DNA of 64,000 nucleotides from AWTP1-13 sp963814055. GTDB taxonomy: Bacteria; Pseudomonadota; Alphaproteobacteria; Rhizobiales; Hyphomicrobiaceae. Numbering within the stretch: the stretch's first letter is position 1; every line of letters starts with the position of its first letter. Both the position numbers and the translations under genes were made by a program. The notes beneath the pieces are model-generated. The model did not search any database. It saw only the letters and a program-made list of their open reading frames with translations, and had not been told where the DNA came from. The stretch is from positions 1-64,000 of the forward strand of contig CAWFBJ010000014.1 of assembly GCA_963814055.1 (NCBI GenBank). The letters run 5' to 3'. Below are positions 54,076-62,965 of the stretch, piece by piece.

Positions 54076-54330
54076 TCCCCCACCCCCACGCGTACTTAGT
54101 ATTCAGAGTGTCGCGCACGGATGGTAAGGGCACTGCCGTGCCACTGCAACGCGTAGATCGCCAATTTTTGGCGCTTCCCACCCGAAGACAACCATGTGGA
54201 AAAAAACAGCGCCAATGCCAATTCGCTCGTCACCATGCGGAGAGCGCGAAGGTGTTGATCTCGGCACTTGGATCCGCACACTTATGTTTCAAAATCTCGG
54301 TCATTCCGTCCTGTCGCTGCGGGGAAGTCG

Positions 54331-54981
54331 ATGGCACAAAGCAATTTCGGCACAGGGTTCAAGAGCCGAATCCAGGAAAAGTACATCGAGCTCGGATACA
54401 CCCTTGGTTGGCGCCTCTTGTATAGCCCCGAGGCCGTGCTTGAGCGTGCGCGTGTTGCTTTTGTCGGCTTGAACCCTGGCGGCAATCATGCACCGGCGGA
54501 TCACGCAGAATTTGCTATGGAAAGTGGAAGTGCGTACGCGCAAGAGCGCTGGGGTAAGCCTCCTGGGCAGAGCACGCTACAACGCCAGGTGTTGCGACTG
54601 TTTGAGATCGTTGGAGAACCTCCTGCTGATGTCTTGGCCGGAAACCTTGTGCCTTTCCGCTCACCGAGCTGGGAAATGCTTGGAAGCAAGGATCAGGCGT
54701 TGAGATTGGGCAGAAATATTTGGGAAGAAATACTAGCTCATACTAGGCCGCAGCTTGTGATTGGGATGGGCGGAAGCACATGGCCGGTGCTCAAGCAACT
54801 TCTCCGCGTTGACAGCGTGCAACAGGAATTAGTGGGTTGGGGAAGTGTTAGAGGCGAACGGGGCACGTTCGAGGGAGGTACTTTCGTCGGCCTTCCTCAT
54901 CTTTCCCGTTTCGCAATCGTGACGCGAAAGGAAAGCCAACAAGGGCTGCAAACATTGCTTGGGAAGCACTATTGTCAGTAG
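54331..54981 (+). CDS. Uracil-DNA-glycosylase-fold protein
   Basis: A 216-residue protein. The blocks RVAFVGLNPGGNHAPADHAE (family GxxPG strand), VLAGNLVPFRSPSWEML, LVIGMGGSTWPVLKQLL and VGLPHLSRFAI (family HPS/HLS loop) fall in the UDG-like order. The catalytic Asp/Asn position is Asn in GLNPGG and the end loop is PHLSR, so it differs from the classic families; it may be a base-excision enzyme or a relative of phage or defence-linked UDG-like proteins. ATG 54331 is used; the frame is open upstream. Lower GC than the genes to its right suggests transfer. Confidence 0.6.
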   Translation: MAQSNFGTGFKSRIQEKYIELGYTLGWRLLYSPEAVLERARVAFVGLNPGGNHAPADHAEFAMESGSAYAQERWGKPPGQSTLQRQVLRLFEIVGEPPADVLAGNLVPFRSPSWEMLGSKDQALRLGRNIWEEILAHTRPQLVIGMGGSTWPVLKQLLRVDSVQQELVGWGSVRGERGTFEGGTFVGLPHLSRFAIVTRKESQQGLQTLLGKHYCQ

Positions 54982-55021
54982 TAAACCACTGTTCACAGTT
55001 CCACCTTGGTTCCAGTCCTCG

Positions 55022-55705
55022 CTAATCCCCCTTCACCCTTTCCACCCACGTCACAAACTCCCCCGCCGCCATGCGATCCGGCGCGAAGGTGTTCACCTTG
55101 TCATTCGGGTTGGGATAGCCGAGCGCCATGCCGCAGACGATGGTTTGTTCGGCGGGGATGCGCAGGCGCTTCTGCAGCACGTCGTAGAAGATCAGGAACG
55201 CGGCCTGCGGGCAGGTCTCCAGACCGAACTGCCGCGCGGCGACCATGATGCTCTGCAGGAACATGCCGTAGTCGAGCCATGAGCCCTGCTCCAGGTCGCG
55301 GTCGATGGAGAACATCAGGCCGACCGGCGCGTCGAAGAACAGGAAGTTGCGGCGGTGCTGGGCGTGCATGCGGTCCTTGTCCTGGCGGCCGATGCCGAGC
55401 GTGCCGTACAGGCCCCAGCCGCAGGCGCGGCGGCGGGCGAGGTAGGGCTCCCGCCATTTCTCCGGGTAGTAATTGTATTCGCGCTCGCTGACCTGGCCAC
55501 GGTCGTAGCGGTCCGCGAGTTCGGTGCGGACCTCGTCCAGCACCGGACCGTCCATCACCCACACCTTCCAGGGCTGCACGTTGGAGCCCGACGGCGCACG
55601 CCCGGCGATCAGCAGGACGCGCTCGACCAGCTCGCGCGGCACGGGCTTGGGCAGGAAGGCGCGGATGCAGCGTCGGCCGGTGATGGCCTCCTCGACGGTC
55701 ATCAT
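55022..55705 (-). CDS. Nitroreductase family protein (FMN)
   Basis: A 227-residue flavin enzyme. MTVEEAITGRRCIRAFLPKP and VLLIAGRAPSGSNVQPWKVW carry the FMN-binding Arg and SGSNxQPW motifs; LDYGMFLQSIMVAARQFGLE and TIVCGMALGYPNPNDKVNTF complete the fold. It reduces nitro or quinone compounds with NAD(P)H. ATG 55705 is chosen; a 21-residue longer frame has no support. Divergent from the 3-hydroxyacyl-CoA dehydrogenase. Confidence 0.9.
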   Translation of the reverse strand: MMTVEEAITGRRCIRAFLPKPVPRELVERVLLIAGRAPSGSNVQPWKVWVMDGPVLDEVRTELADRYDRGQVSEREYNYYPEKWREPYLARRRACGWGLYGTLGIGRQDKDRMHAQHRRNFLFFDAPVGLMFSIDRDLEQGSWLDYGMFLQSIMVAARQFGLETCPQAAFLIFYDVLQKRLRIPAEQTIVCGMALGYPNPNDKVNTFAPDRMAAGEFVTWVERVKGD

Positions 55706-55843
55706 GGCAGGGGTTCCATGCAGGGATGGCACGCCCGCAACGAGCGGCCGGTGTTGCGGCGGGACCATGACACGGCCTAGTTTGCGGGGTCAATCGACCG
55801 CACGACGCACCTTGCGCAGCGCGCGGCAACCGGGGAGACGCGC

Positions 55844-57385
55844 ATGCCATTCGATCCCGACGCATCGGACCTGACGGTGGCCGTGATCGGCACCGGTACC
55901 ATGGGCCGCGGCATCGTGCAGGTGTCGGCCCAGGGCGGCATGCGGGTCATCGCCTACGACGAGAAGCCGGGCGCCGCGCAGGCGGCGAAGGATTACATCG
56001 CCAAGACGCTGAGCGGTCTGGTGGAGAAGGGCCGCGTGCCGGAGGCGGACGCGAAAGCAGCCATCGATCGCATCGTGGTGGCGAAGGACATGAGCGACGT
56101 GGGCAAGGCCAAGGTCGTCATCGAGGCGATCGTGGAACAGCTGGCCGCGAAGCAGGCGTTGTTCGCCAAGCTCGAAGCGGTGGTCGGGCCGGAGGCAATT
56201 CTGGCATCGAACACGTCGTCGATTCCCATTACGGCGATCGCCTCGCAGTTGAAGCATCCAGAGCGCGTCGGCGGCATGCACTTCTTCAATCCGGTGCCGC
56301 TGATGCGGCTGGTGGAGATCATTCCCGGCCTGAAGACGGCGCAGTGGGTGACGGACGCCATGATGGCGCTGGGCCGCCGCATGACGCGTGAGCCGGTGCT
56401 GTGCACCGACAGCCCGGCGTTCCTCGTCAATCATGTGGGACGCGGGTTCGTGCCGGAGTCGCAGCGCATCCTGACCGAGAACATCGCCAGCGCGGCCGAC
56501 ATCGACCGCATCCTCACCGGCGCGCCCGGATTCAAGATGGGGCCGTTCGCGCTGGCCGACATGGTCGGCATCGACATCCAGCACAGCGTGATGGAATTGG
56601 TGTTCGCGCAGTTCTACGGCGAGCCGGCATTCGCGCCCATGAACCTTTCGGCCTTGCGCGTCGCGGGTGGGCTGCTGGGGCGCAAGTCTGGCGCCGGGTG
56701 GTTTCAGTACGACGACGGCAAGGCGGTGATGCCGCCCGCGCCTCCGGCGCCGCCGGCGCGACCGAAGTCGGCATGGGTGTTCCCGAGCCCCAGCCACGCC
56801 GACCTGCAGGTTCCGCTGATCGACCTCTTCAAGCAGGCCGGCGCCAACGTGGAGCGGGGCGACAAGCCGAGCGCCGAGGCGCTGATCGTGGCGACGCCCA
56901 TCGGCTATGACGCGACCACCGCCGTCGCGGAACTCAAGCTGGATGGCCGGCGCACGGTCGCCATCGACGTGCTGTTCGGCATGAAGGGTCCGCGCACCTT
57001 GATGGTCACGCCCGCCACTGATCCCGCCATGCGCGATGCTGCGCACGGTCTCCTCGCCGCCGATGGTCAGCCGGTCGCCGTCATCAACGACAGCCCCGGC
57101 TTCGTGGCGCAGCGCGTCGTCGCCATGATCGTGAATATCGGCTGTGGCGTTGCCCAGCGCGGCATCGCCACACCCGCCGATATCGACAAGGCCACCAAGC
57201 TCGGGCTCGGCTATCCGTTCGGGCCGCTGGAGTGGGGGGACCGCCTCTGCGCCGGCCGCGTGCTGTTCATTCTGGAGCGCCTGTACAAGTTCTACGGAGA
57301 GCCGCGCTACCGGCCCAATCCGTGGCTGAAGCGGCGCGCGATGCTGGGCCTGCCGCTGACGACGCCCGAGGGGCGCACCGGCTGA
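55844..57385 (+). CDS. 3-Hydroxyacyl-CoA dehydrogenase, double-domain
   Basis: A 513-residue NAD-dependent enzyme of fatty or aromatic acid beta-oxidation. VAVIGTGTMGRGIVQVSAQG is the NAD-binding loop, EAILASNTSSIPITAIASQL and GGMHFFNPVPLMRLVEIIPG contain the catalytic Ser/His region, and a C-terminal domain repeats around VNHVGRGFVPESQRIL and VAQRVVAMIVNIGCGVAQRG. The second half has a second HCDH C-terminal domain. GGGGAGACGCGC precedes ATG 55844. Forty-six bases before the acyl-CoA synthetase gene. Confidence 0.92.
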   Translation: MPFDPDASDLTVAVIGTGTMGRGIVQVSAQGGMRVIAYDEKPGAAQAAKDYIAKTLSGLVEKGRVPEADAKAAIDRIVVAKDMSDVGKAKVVIEAIVEQLAAKQALFAKLEAVVGPEAILASNTSSIPITAIASQLKHPERVGGMHFFNPVPLMRLVEIIPGLKTAQWVTDAMMALGRRMTREPVLCTDSPAFLVNHVGRGFVPESQRILTENIASAADIDRILTGAPGFKMGPFALADMVGIDIQHSVMELVFAQFYGEPAFAPMNLSALRVAGGLLGRKSGAGWFQYDDGKAVMPPAPPAPPARPKSAWVFPSPSHADLQVPLIDLFKQAGANVERGDKPSAEALIVATPIGYDATTAVAELKLDGRRTVAIDVLFGMKGPRTLMVTPATDPAMRDAAHGLLAADGQPVAVINDSPGFVAQRVVAMIVNIGCGVAQRGIATPADIDKATKLGLGYPFGPLEWGDRLCAGRVLFILERLYKFYGEPRYRPNPWLKRRAMLGLPLTTPEGRTG

Positions 57386-57431
57386 AGCGGACGCTTGTGC
57401 AGAAAACAATTCATCCAACGGGAGGATCTTC

Positions 57432-59522
57432 GTGAGCTTCGAGCGCCTGTTTCACCCCAAAGCGGTTGCCATCATCGGGGCATCGTCGGACCTGACGCGC
57501 ATCGGCGGGCATCCGATCAAGGCGCTCAAGAACGCGGGCTACAAGGGCGGCTTGTATCTCGTCAATCCGAAGTATCCGGAAATGCACGGCCTCAAGTGCT
57601 ATCCGGACGCCATGTCGATCGGCCAGCCATGCGACATGGCCATCATTGCCGTGCCGGCGCGCGGCGTGGCGCAGGCGGTGCGCGATTGCGGCAAGGCCGG
57701 CATTCCGTTCGCCGTGGTGCTGACGGCAGGGTTCCGCGAGACCGGGCCAGAAGGGCGCAAGCTGGAAGAGCAGCTGAAGCAGGCCGTGAAGGAAAGCGGC
57801 GTGCGCATCGTCGGTCCCAACTGCCAGGGAATGCTGTCGATCCAGTCGCGGGTGTGGGCGGCGTTCGGCAGCGTGGCGGACGAGACCGAATTCCGTCCGG
57901 GCTCGGTGTCATGCGCGTTCCAGTCGGGCGGCTTCGGCTATGCGGTGGTGAATCTTGCGGAAGCGCAGGGCATCGGTTTCCGCGTCTGCGTGTCCTCGGG
58001 CAACGAGACCGACATCGACATGCCCGAGCTGCTGTCGGCGTTTCTGGACGATGAAGGCACGTCCGCCGTCTTTGCCTACATGGAAGGTACGCCCGACGCG
58101 CGGCGCCTGCTGGATGTTGGGCGCAAGTCGCTGGAGATGGGCAAGCCGGTGATGATCTGGAAAGCCGGCACCACCGATGCCGGCGTCAAGGCAGCAGCCT
58201 CGCATACGGCCAACATGACCGGCAGCTACGACCTCTATCGCGCCGCGCTCAGGCAGTCGGGGCTGATCGAGGTGGACGACGTGGAGCCCATCGTCGACAT
58301 CGCCAAGCTGTTCGCGCAGGGGCGGCTGCCCAAGGGCAACTCGGTGGGCGTGCTGTCGATCTCGGGCGGCTCCGGTGTCGTTTACGCGGACGCGGCCGTG
58401 CGCGGCGGCATGACGTTGCCGCCGTTCTCCGATCCCACCATGCAGGCGCTGCGCAAGATCGTGCCCGCATTCGGCTCACCGGAGAATCCGGCCGATATCA
58501 CGGCTGGTTTCTTCAATGACATGAGCCTGTTCACCGATGCGCTGGAGGTCGTGCTGGCCGACCCTGGCCTGGACCAGCTTTCGATCCTGCTGGCATCGAT
58601 CTCCGGTGTATCGGCGGGCAAGGCCTGTCAAGCCATCGCCGAGGTGGCGAAACGCACGGACAAACCGATCCACGTGGCTTGGTCGGGGCGGCATGCGAAG
58701 TCGCCGGAGGCCGTGAAGGCGCTGACGGAGGCAGGTGTTCCGTTTCTCACCACGCCCGTGCGGCTGGCGCGCGCTGCCGCGACGCTGGCGCGGTTCGCCA
58801 GCGACCAGCGCCGCCTGCTGCCGCGGCGCGTGCCAGAGGTCAGCACGCCGAAAGGGCTCGACCTGCCGGCCGGCGCCGTCACGCTGAACGAAGCCGAGAG
58901 CAAGGCGGTGCTGCAGGCGTTCGGCATTCCGGTGGCCAGGGAGGTGTTCGTCGCCGCCGGGTCCGACGCCGCGGCCGCAGCGAAAGGCCTCAAGGCGCCG
59001 TTCGCGGTGAAGATCGTCTCGCGCGACATCGCCCACAAGACCGAGGCCGGCGGCGTGAAGCTCGGCGTTGCACCCGATGCGCTGGCCGATGCCGTGCGCA
59101 CGGTCACGGCGAACGCGGCCAAGGCGGTCCCCGGCGCCAACATCGACGGCGTGCTCGTCTCCGAGATGGCGCAGGGTATCGAAGCGCTGATCGGCATCAT
59201 CAACGACGAAAGTTTCGGGCCGGTGGTGGCATTGGGCCTCGGCGGCGTGCTGACCGAGGTGTTGAAGGACGTCACCTATCGCATCGCGCCGTTCGATATC
59301 GAGACCGCCCGCGAGATGATCGCCGATCTGCGTGGCGCCAAGCTGTTCGACGGCTATCGCGGCAAGCCCGCGGGCGACAAGGAAGCGCTGGCCAAGGCGC
59401 TGGTGGCGGCCTCGCAGATGGCGGCGGCGCTGGCGCCCCGCCTCAAGGAGGCGGACATCAACCCGGTGTTTGTCGGGCCGCACGGCGTGATGGCGGCGGA
59501 CGCGCTGGTCGTCTTGAAGTGA
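57432..59522 (+). CDS. NDP-forming acyl-CoA synthetase (acetate-CoA ligase family)
   Basis: A 696-residue enzyme. FHPKAVAIIGASSDLTRIGG opens a CoA-binding domain; VRIVGPNCQGMLSIQSR follows and KAAASHTANMTGSYDLYRAA carries the phosphohistidine motif; the C-terminal 220 residues are an ATP-grasp domain (LKAPFAVKIVSRDIAHKTEA, GGVKLGVAPDALADAVRTVT). It links acids such as acetate, propionate or aromatic acids to CoA using ATP or GTP with NDP release. GTG 57432 after GGGAGGATCTTC. Probably in one operon with the dehydrogenase. Confidence 0.92.
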   Translation: MSFERLFHPKAVAIIGASSDLTRIGGHPIKALKNAGYKGGLYLVNPKYPEMHGLKCYPDAMSIGQPCDMAIIAVPARGVAQAVRDCGKAGIPFAVVLTAGFRETGPEGRKLEEQLKQAVKESGVRIVGPNCQGMLSIQSRVWAAFGSVADETEFRPGSVSCAFQSGGFGYAVVNLAEAQGIGFRVCVSSGNETDIDMPELLSAFLDDEGTSAVFAYMEGTPDARRLLDVGRKSLEMGKPVMIWKAGTTDAGVKAAASHTANMTGSYDLYRAALRQSGLIEVDDVEPIVDIAKLFAQGRLPKGNSVGVLSISGGSGVVYADAAVRGGMTLPPFSDPTMQALRKIVPAFGSPENPADITAGFFNDMSLFTDALEVVLADPGLDQLSILLASISGVSAGKACQAIAEVAKRTDKPIHVAWSGRHAKSPEAVKALTEAGVPFLTTPVRLARAAATLARFASDQRRLLPRRVPEVSTPKGLDLPAGAVTLNEAESKAVLQAFGIPVAREVFVAAGSDAAAAAKGLKAPFAVKIVSRDIAHKTEAGGVKLGVAPDALADAVRTVTANAAKAVPGANIDGVLVSEMAQGIEALIGIINDESFGPVVALGLGGVLTEVLKDVTYRIAPFDIETAREMIADLRGAKLFDGYRGKPAGDKEALAKALVAASQMAAALAPRLKEADINPVFVGPHGVMAADALVVLK

Positions 59523-59559
59523 GACGCACGCAAGCCAAGCCGTGAGAGCTAACACATAA

Positions 59560-59598
59560 AAAAAGGGCACCCGCGATTGCCGTCGGGGTGCCCTTTTT
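59560..59598. terminator. Bidirectional rho-independent terminator
   Basis: AAAAAGGGCACCC and GGGTGCCCTTTTT form a 13-bp inverted repeat around a short loop, with A- and T-runs on both sides. It separates the convergent acyl-CoA synthetase and CsbD genes and can stop both. Confidence 0.92.
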
Positions 59599-59612
59599 CT
59601 GAAGCGATTTGC

Positions 59613-59828
59613 TTACAGCTTCTCGTTGGCCTTATCGGCGATCTTGTTCGCGGCATCCTTGACGGCTTCCTTTGCCTCGCCGACCTTCTGCTGAACCTTG
59701 CCCTTGGCCTGCTGCGCCACGCCTTCCACCTGCATCTGCTCGTTGCCGATGGCCTTGCCGACGCCTTCCTTCAGCTTGCCGCCAGCCTGGTTCGCCAGAC
59801 CCTTGGCCTTGTCAGTGACGCTGCCCAT
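59613..59828 (-). CDS. CsbD-family stress protein
   Basis: A 71-residue hydrophilic protein: MGSVTDKAKGLANQAGGKLK, EGVGKAIGNEQMQVEGVAQQ, AKGKVQQKVGEAKEAVKDAA. The glycine-spaced Lys/Glu repeats are the CsbD pattern, often induced by general stress. ATG 59828 is decided by family length and an AGGAGAATG site; a longer frame is spurious. Confidence 0.9.
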   Translation of the reverse strand: MGSVTDKAKGLANQAGGKLKEGVGKAIGNEQMQVEGVAQQAKGKVQQKVGEAKEAVKDAANKIADKANEKL

Positions 59829-59995
59829 GACATTCTCCTGAATTTGTCTCCAACGCGCCGTAAGCGTTGGCGTTGCCGGCAGTGGTGAAACGCCCAAGCC
59901 CAAGGTCGGTTCCAGGAAAATGCGCACAGTCCTTTCGGCGCAGTCCTTTCGGGGCCGGTCCGGAGCCGCCCTGCCACGCGGGACTGGCAATAGGG

Positions 59996-60949
59996 TTAAC
60001 TCAGCACATTGATCGGCTTGCCGGCAAGCCAAGCTTCGATCGCCTGCACCATGCCGCTGTAAAAGTCGCGATAGGTCTCCTCGGTCACATAGCCCAGGTG
60101 CGGCGTCAGCAGGGCGCGGGGTTCGGAGCGCAGCGGGTGGTCGCTGGGCAAGGGCTCCACTTCGAATGTGTCGGCACCGAAGCCGGCGATGTTCTTTTCC
60201 CGCAGTGCCGCCATCAATGCCGCCTCGTCGACGATGGGGCCGCGCGAGGTGTTGATGAGAAGGGCCGTCGGTTTCATCAGGGCGAACTCGCGCGCGCCGA
60301 CCAGCCCGCGACTGCGCGGCGAGAGGACGGAATGGATGCTGACGATGTCGGAGCGGTTGAACAACTCATCCTTGCTGACGCGCTCTGCGCCGCGCTCCCT
60401 GGCGCGCTCGTCGGTGAGATTTTCGCTCCAGGCGATGATCTTCATGCCGAAGGCGGTGCCGATCTTGCCGACCTTGGCACCGAGGTTGCCGAGCCCGAGG
60501 ATGCCCAGTGTCTTGCCTTCGAGATCGAAACCGAGCGTGGTCTGCCAGCCGCCGCCGGGACGCATGGTGTTGAACTCCTCGCGCAGGTGGCGGGCGAGGC
60601 CCAACATCAACGCAAACGCCAGCTCGGCGGTGGCGCGGCCCGCGCCGCCGGTGCTGCACACCGTGACGTTGTGCGCCTTGGCGGCCTCCATGTCGATGGA
60701 TGCGTTGCGCTTGCCGGTGGTGACCAGCATGCGCAGCTTGGGCAGTTTTTCCAACAGCGCGCGCGAGAACGGCGTGCGCTCGCGCATGATGCCGATGACG
60801 TCGAACTCGGCGAGCGCCCGTGCCGCAGCGTCCACGTCGGGTAGGCGCGTGGTGAACACGACAACGCGGTTGTCTTTCTGCAGGCGCGACCAATCGGCCA
60901 TGCGCAGAGCCACGTTCTGGTAGTCGTCGAGAATGGCGATGGCGGCCAT
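59996..60949 (-). CDS. D-2-hydroxyacid dehydrogenase family protein
   Basis: A 317-residue NAD-dependent dehydrogenase. GKTLGILGLGNLGAKVGKIG is the nucleotide loop, LLINTSRGPIVDEAALMAAL has the catalytic Arg, DTFEVEPLPSDHPL the Glu and LLTPHLGYVTEETYRDF the His. Members reduce 2-keto acids such as glyoxylate or phosphoglycerate-like compounds. ATG 60949. Single gene between CsbD and a hypothetical gene. Confidence 0.92.
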   Translation of the reverse strand: MAAIAILDDYQNVALRMADWSRLQKDNRVVVFTTRLPDVDAAARALAEFDVIGIMRERTPFSRALLEKLPKLRMLVTTGKRNASIDMEAAKAHNVTVCSTGGAGRATAELAFALMLGLARHLREEFNTMRPGGGWQTTLGFDLEGKTLGILGLGNLGAKVGKIGTAFGMKIIAWSENLTDERARERGAERVSKDELFNRSDIVSIHSVLSPRSRGLVGAREFALMKPTALLINTSRGPIVDEAALMAALREKNIAGFGADTFEVEPLPSDHPLRSEPRALLTPHLGYVTEETYRDFYSGMVQAIEAWLAGKPINVLS

Positions 60950-60985
60950 GGATGTTTTCCCCAGGTGCGGTTTGGTTCCGGACCA

Positions 60986-61381
60986 TCATAGCCAATCTCC
61001 GCGACGTGTTGACAGGCAAACCTTGTCAAGGGCGTATCCCCCGCTGGGCGGGCAGCGGTCAGCGTACTGGCGGAGTTTCCGGCCGTGAGTTGCCCGATGT
61101 TGCCGCCGCTTCGAGGGATCGCTGCGCCGGCTGGAGATCAGCTTCGGCCATGGCGCCGCATGGAAGGCACTCATCAGCCCGTACATCGCCACCATCCCGT
61201 TCAGGGGTGATGCGTGGTGCGCGGCTGAGCAAATGTCCGGCGGGCCGGCATCAAGAAGACCCGTAAGCAGAGCCATGAATGCGAAGGTTGGGGCGCCGGC
61301 GAGAGATAGCCAGTCCGCTGTGCCGCGTGCGGCCGCATTGCCGCTCCCGTCCCCCGCTGTTTCACGCTGGGTCGCAATCAT
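60986..61381 (-). CDS. Hypothetical membrane-associated protein
   Basis: A 131-residue protein from ATG 61381. One or two hydrophobic parts (WLSLAGAPTFAFMALLTGLL and NGMVAMYGLMSAFHAAPWPK) resemble a small hypothetical protein common in Bradyrhizobium-type genomes, from memory of its ending MSAFHxxPWLKLISxR. Here the frame runs on about 40 residues past that point, perhaps a lost stop. Function unknown. Confidence 0.5.
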   Translation of the reverse strand: MIATQRETAGDGSGNAAARGTADWLSLAGAPTFAFMALLTGLLDAGPPDICSAAHHASPLNGMVAMYGLMSAFHAAPWPKLISSRRSDPSKRRQHRATHGRKLRQYADRCPPSGGYALDKVCLSTRRGDWL

Positions 61382-61512
61382 CGTGACGGATCTCCATGCA
61401 AAAATCGCTCGCGCTTGTCTTACTGGTCGTGGTGCTCGAATCGATAGTCCTTGTCGATCCGAATCGACGGCAGCGCTTGCCGCTGTCGCGCCACCGCGCA
61501 ATCGGATCGCAT

Positions 61513-61929
61513 TCACCGCGGCGGCATCTTGTCAAATTTCATCAGGGCTGGATCAGCGTGGTCCCAAGCGTAACCACGCACGGCGTACGTCACCATTTGC
61601 GGCTTGTAGCGGCTGGGGTCGTCAAGGCTCGCGGCGTGCACGGTGAATAGGCTCGGCATTGTCGTGAACGTCAAATACACCGGTGACCCGCAAGTGGGAC
61701 AGAAGGCACGCGTCTTGACTTGGTCGCTATCGCCAACGATGTCCCAATGCGTCGCTTCGCCTTCGAGTTTCACGTTCCTCCTGTCCGGGAAGGTCAGGTA
61801 GGACCCATGCCCGGTGCCGCTCTTGCGCTGACAGTCGCGGCACTGGCAGTCGTTCTGCACTATCGGTTCGCCGGTGATTTCATAACGGATCGCGCCGCAG
61901 GCGCATCCGCCGGTGTAAGCTTCGCTCAT
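61513..61929 (-). CDS. GFA (glutathione-dependent formaldehyde-activating)/CENP-V family protein
   Basis: A 138-residue zinc protein: GGCACGAIRYEITGEP, NDCQCRDCQRKSGTGHGSYL and AFCPTCGSPVYLTFTTM provide the two zinc sites (CxC, CxxC and CxxC). GFA-type proteins bind thiol adducts. ATG 61929 is preferred over the long open frame to 62124. It is preceded by AGGAGAGATGAC. Confidence 0.9.
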   Translation of the reverse strand: MSEAYTGGCACGAIRYEITGEPIVQNDCQCRDCQRKSGTGHGSYLTFPDRRNVKLEGEATHWDIVGDSDQVKTRAFCPTCGSPVYLTFTTMPSLFTVHAASLDDPSRYKPQMVTYAVRGYAWDHADPALMKFDKMPPR

Positions 61930-62036
61930 GTCATCTCTCCTGCAACAAAGCGTTATCGCGCCACGAGGGCATCGAATGGCTGCCCCCTCGATCATCGCGA
62001 TGGTCCTCGTCGTGGCTTGGGTCAAACGCGGCAGCC

Positions 62037-62843
62037 TCAGGCGTGCGTTTTGCAGCACGAGCCGACCGCCGGTGCAGGCTGCGCGGGTGGTGCCGTTTCG
62101 TAGCGGTCGTGGTGACGCACCCATTCCATGGTGAAGTCCAGGTTGTCCTCATCGCGGCCCTTGGGCGTGAGGTCGAGCATGTTGTACGTGCCCATCATCA
62201 CCTCCACACCGCGCCCATAGGTCGAGTAGGTGTGAAAGACGTCGCCCGTGTCGTTCTTGTAGAACACGCTGATGCCGGGCCACTCTTCCGCTGCGTGGGG
62301 CCAATCGCCGTAGTTGTAATAGAGCTTGCCCTTGGCCACCTCCTCTGGCGTGAAGGTGACGCCGAAGTCGCGGTTGAAGTCGGTGTCATGTGAGGACACC
62401 CACGTGAACTGCCAGCCCATGCGCCGGCGAAAGCGCTCGATCTCGGTCAGCGGGGCGCGCGAGATGGCCACGAACGTCACGTCGCGATGCGCCAGGTGCA
62501 CGTTCATGCCGTCACTGTGGTCAGCCATGAACGAGCAGCTCTTGCATCCCTGCTCCCGGCCGGGGGCGAGCATGAAGTGCTGAACCAGCAGTTGGCGGCG
62601 GCCGTCGAACAGGTCGGCGAGCGTGCGCCGGCCCCCGGGTCCGTCGAAGACGTAGGTCTTGTCGATACGCACCCACGGCAGCGCGCGGCGATCGCGGGCG
62701 ACCTGGTCGCGCAGGCGCGTCAGCTCTTTTTCGTGCTTGAGCAGCGTCTGCCGCTCGGCAACCCATTCGTCCCGGGATACGACGCTATGGTTCTCGGTGC
62801 TCAACTTGGAATGGGCGGCGGTTCCAGTCACGTGCGTCTTCAT
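62037..62843 (-). CDS. DUF899 (thioredoxin-fold) family protein
   Basis: A 268-residue protein. VSRDEWVAERQTLLKHEKEL, LTRLRDQVARDRRALPWVRI, DKTYVFDGPGGRRTLADLFD, QHFMLAPGREQGCKSCSFMA and SISVFYKNDTGDVFHTYSTY are diagnostic DUF899 blocks; the Cys in CKSCSF may be redox active. Function unknown. C-terminal end SCCKTHA adds more Cys. It is about 110 bases upstream of the GFA gene on the same strand. Confidence 0.92.
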   Translation of the reverse strand: MKTHVTGTAAHSKLSTENHSVVSRDEWVAERQTLLKHEKELTRLRDQVARDRRALPWVRIDKTYVFDGPGGRRTLADLFDGRRQLLVQHFMLAPGREQGCKSCSFMADHSDGMNVHLAHRDVTFVAISRAPLTEIERFRRRMGWQFTWVSSHDTDFNRDFGVTFTPEEVAKGKLYYNYGDWPHAAEEWPGISVFYKNDTGDVFHTYSTYGRGVEVMMGTYNMLDLTPKGRDEDNLDFTMEWVRHHDRYETAPPAQPAPAVGSCCKTHA

Positions 62844-62965
62844 CGCTTTGGTTCCTTCCTTCGGCTATCCATTCGTTTCTCGATACGGTCGGTGGTTGTC
62901 GTTCACGAGAGACACTTAGTGCCGGGCGGCGATGGGGTGGGAGTGACAAACGTGGCGGGATTGCG

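Noticed and set aside
55790..57418. 542-codon minus-strand frame
   Set aside because: Antisense of the 3-hydroxyacyl-CoA dehydrogenase; composition (Arg, His, Gly rich) is typical of a shadow frame.
58476..59570. 364-codon minus-strand frame
   Set aside because: Antisense of the acyl-CoA synthetase and it runs through the terminator.
61396..61650. Plus-strand frame starting MQKSLALVLLVVVLE that looks like a signal peptide
   Set aside because: From about 61510 it is the antisense of the GFA gene; the remaining 35 codons have no support.
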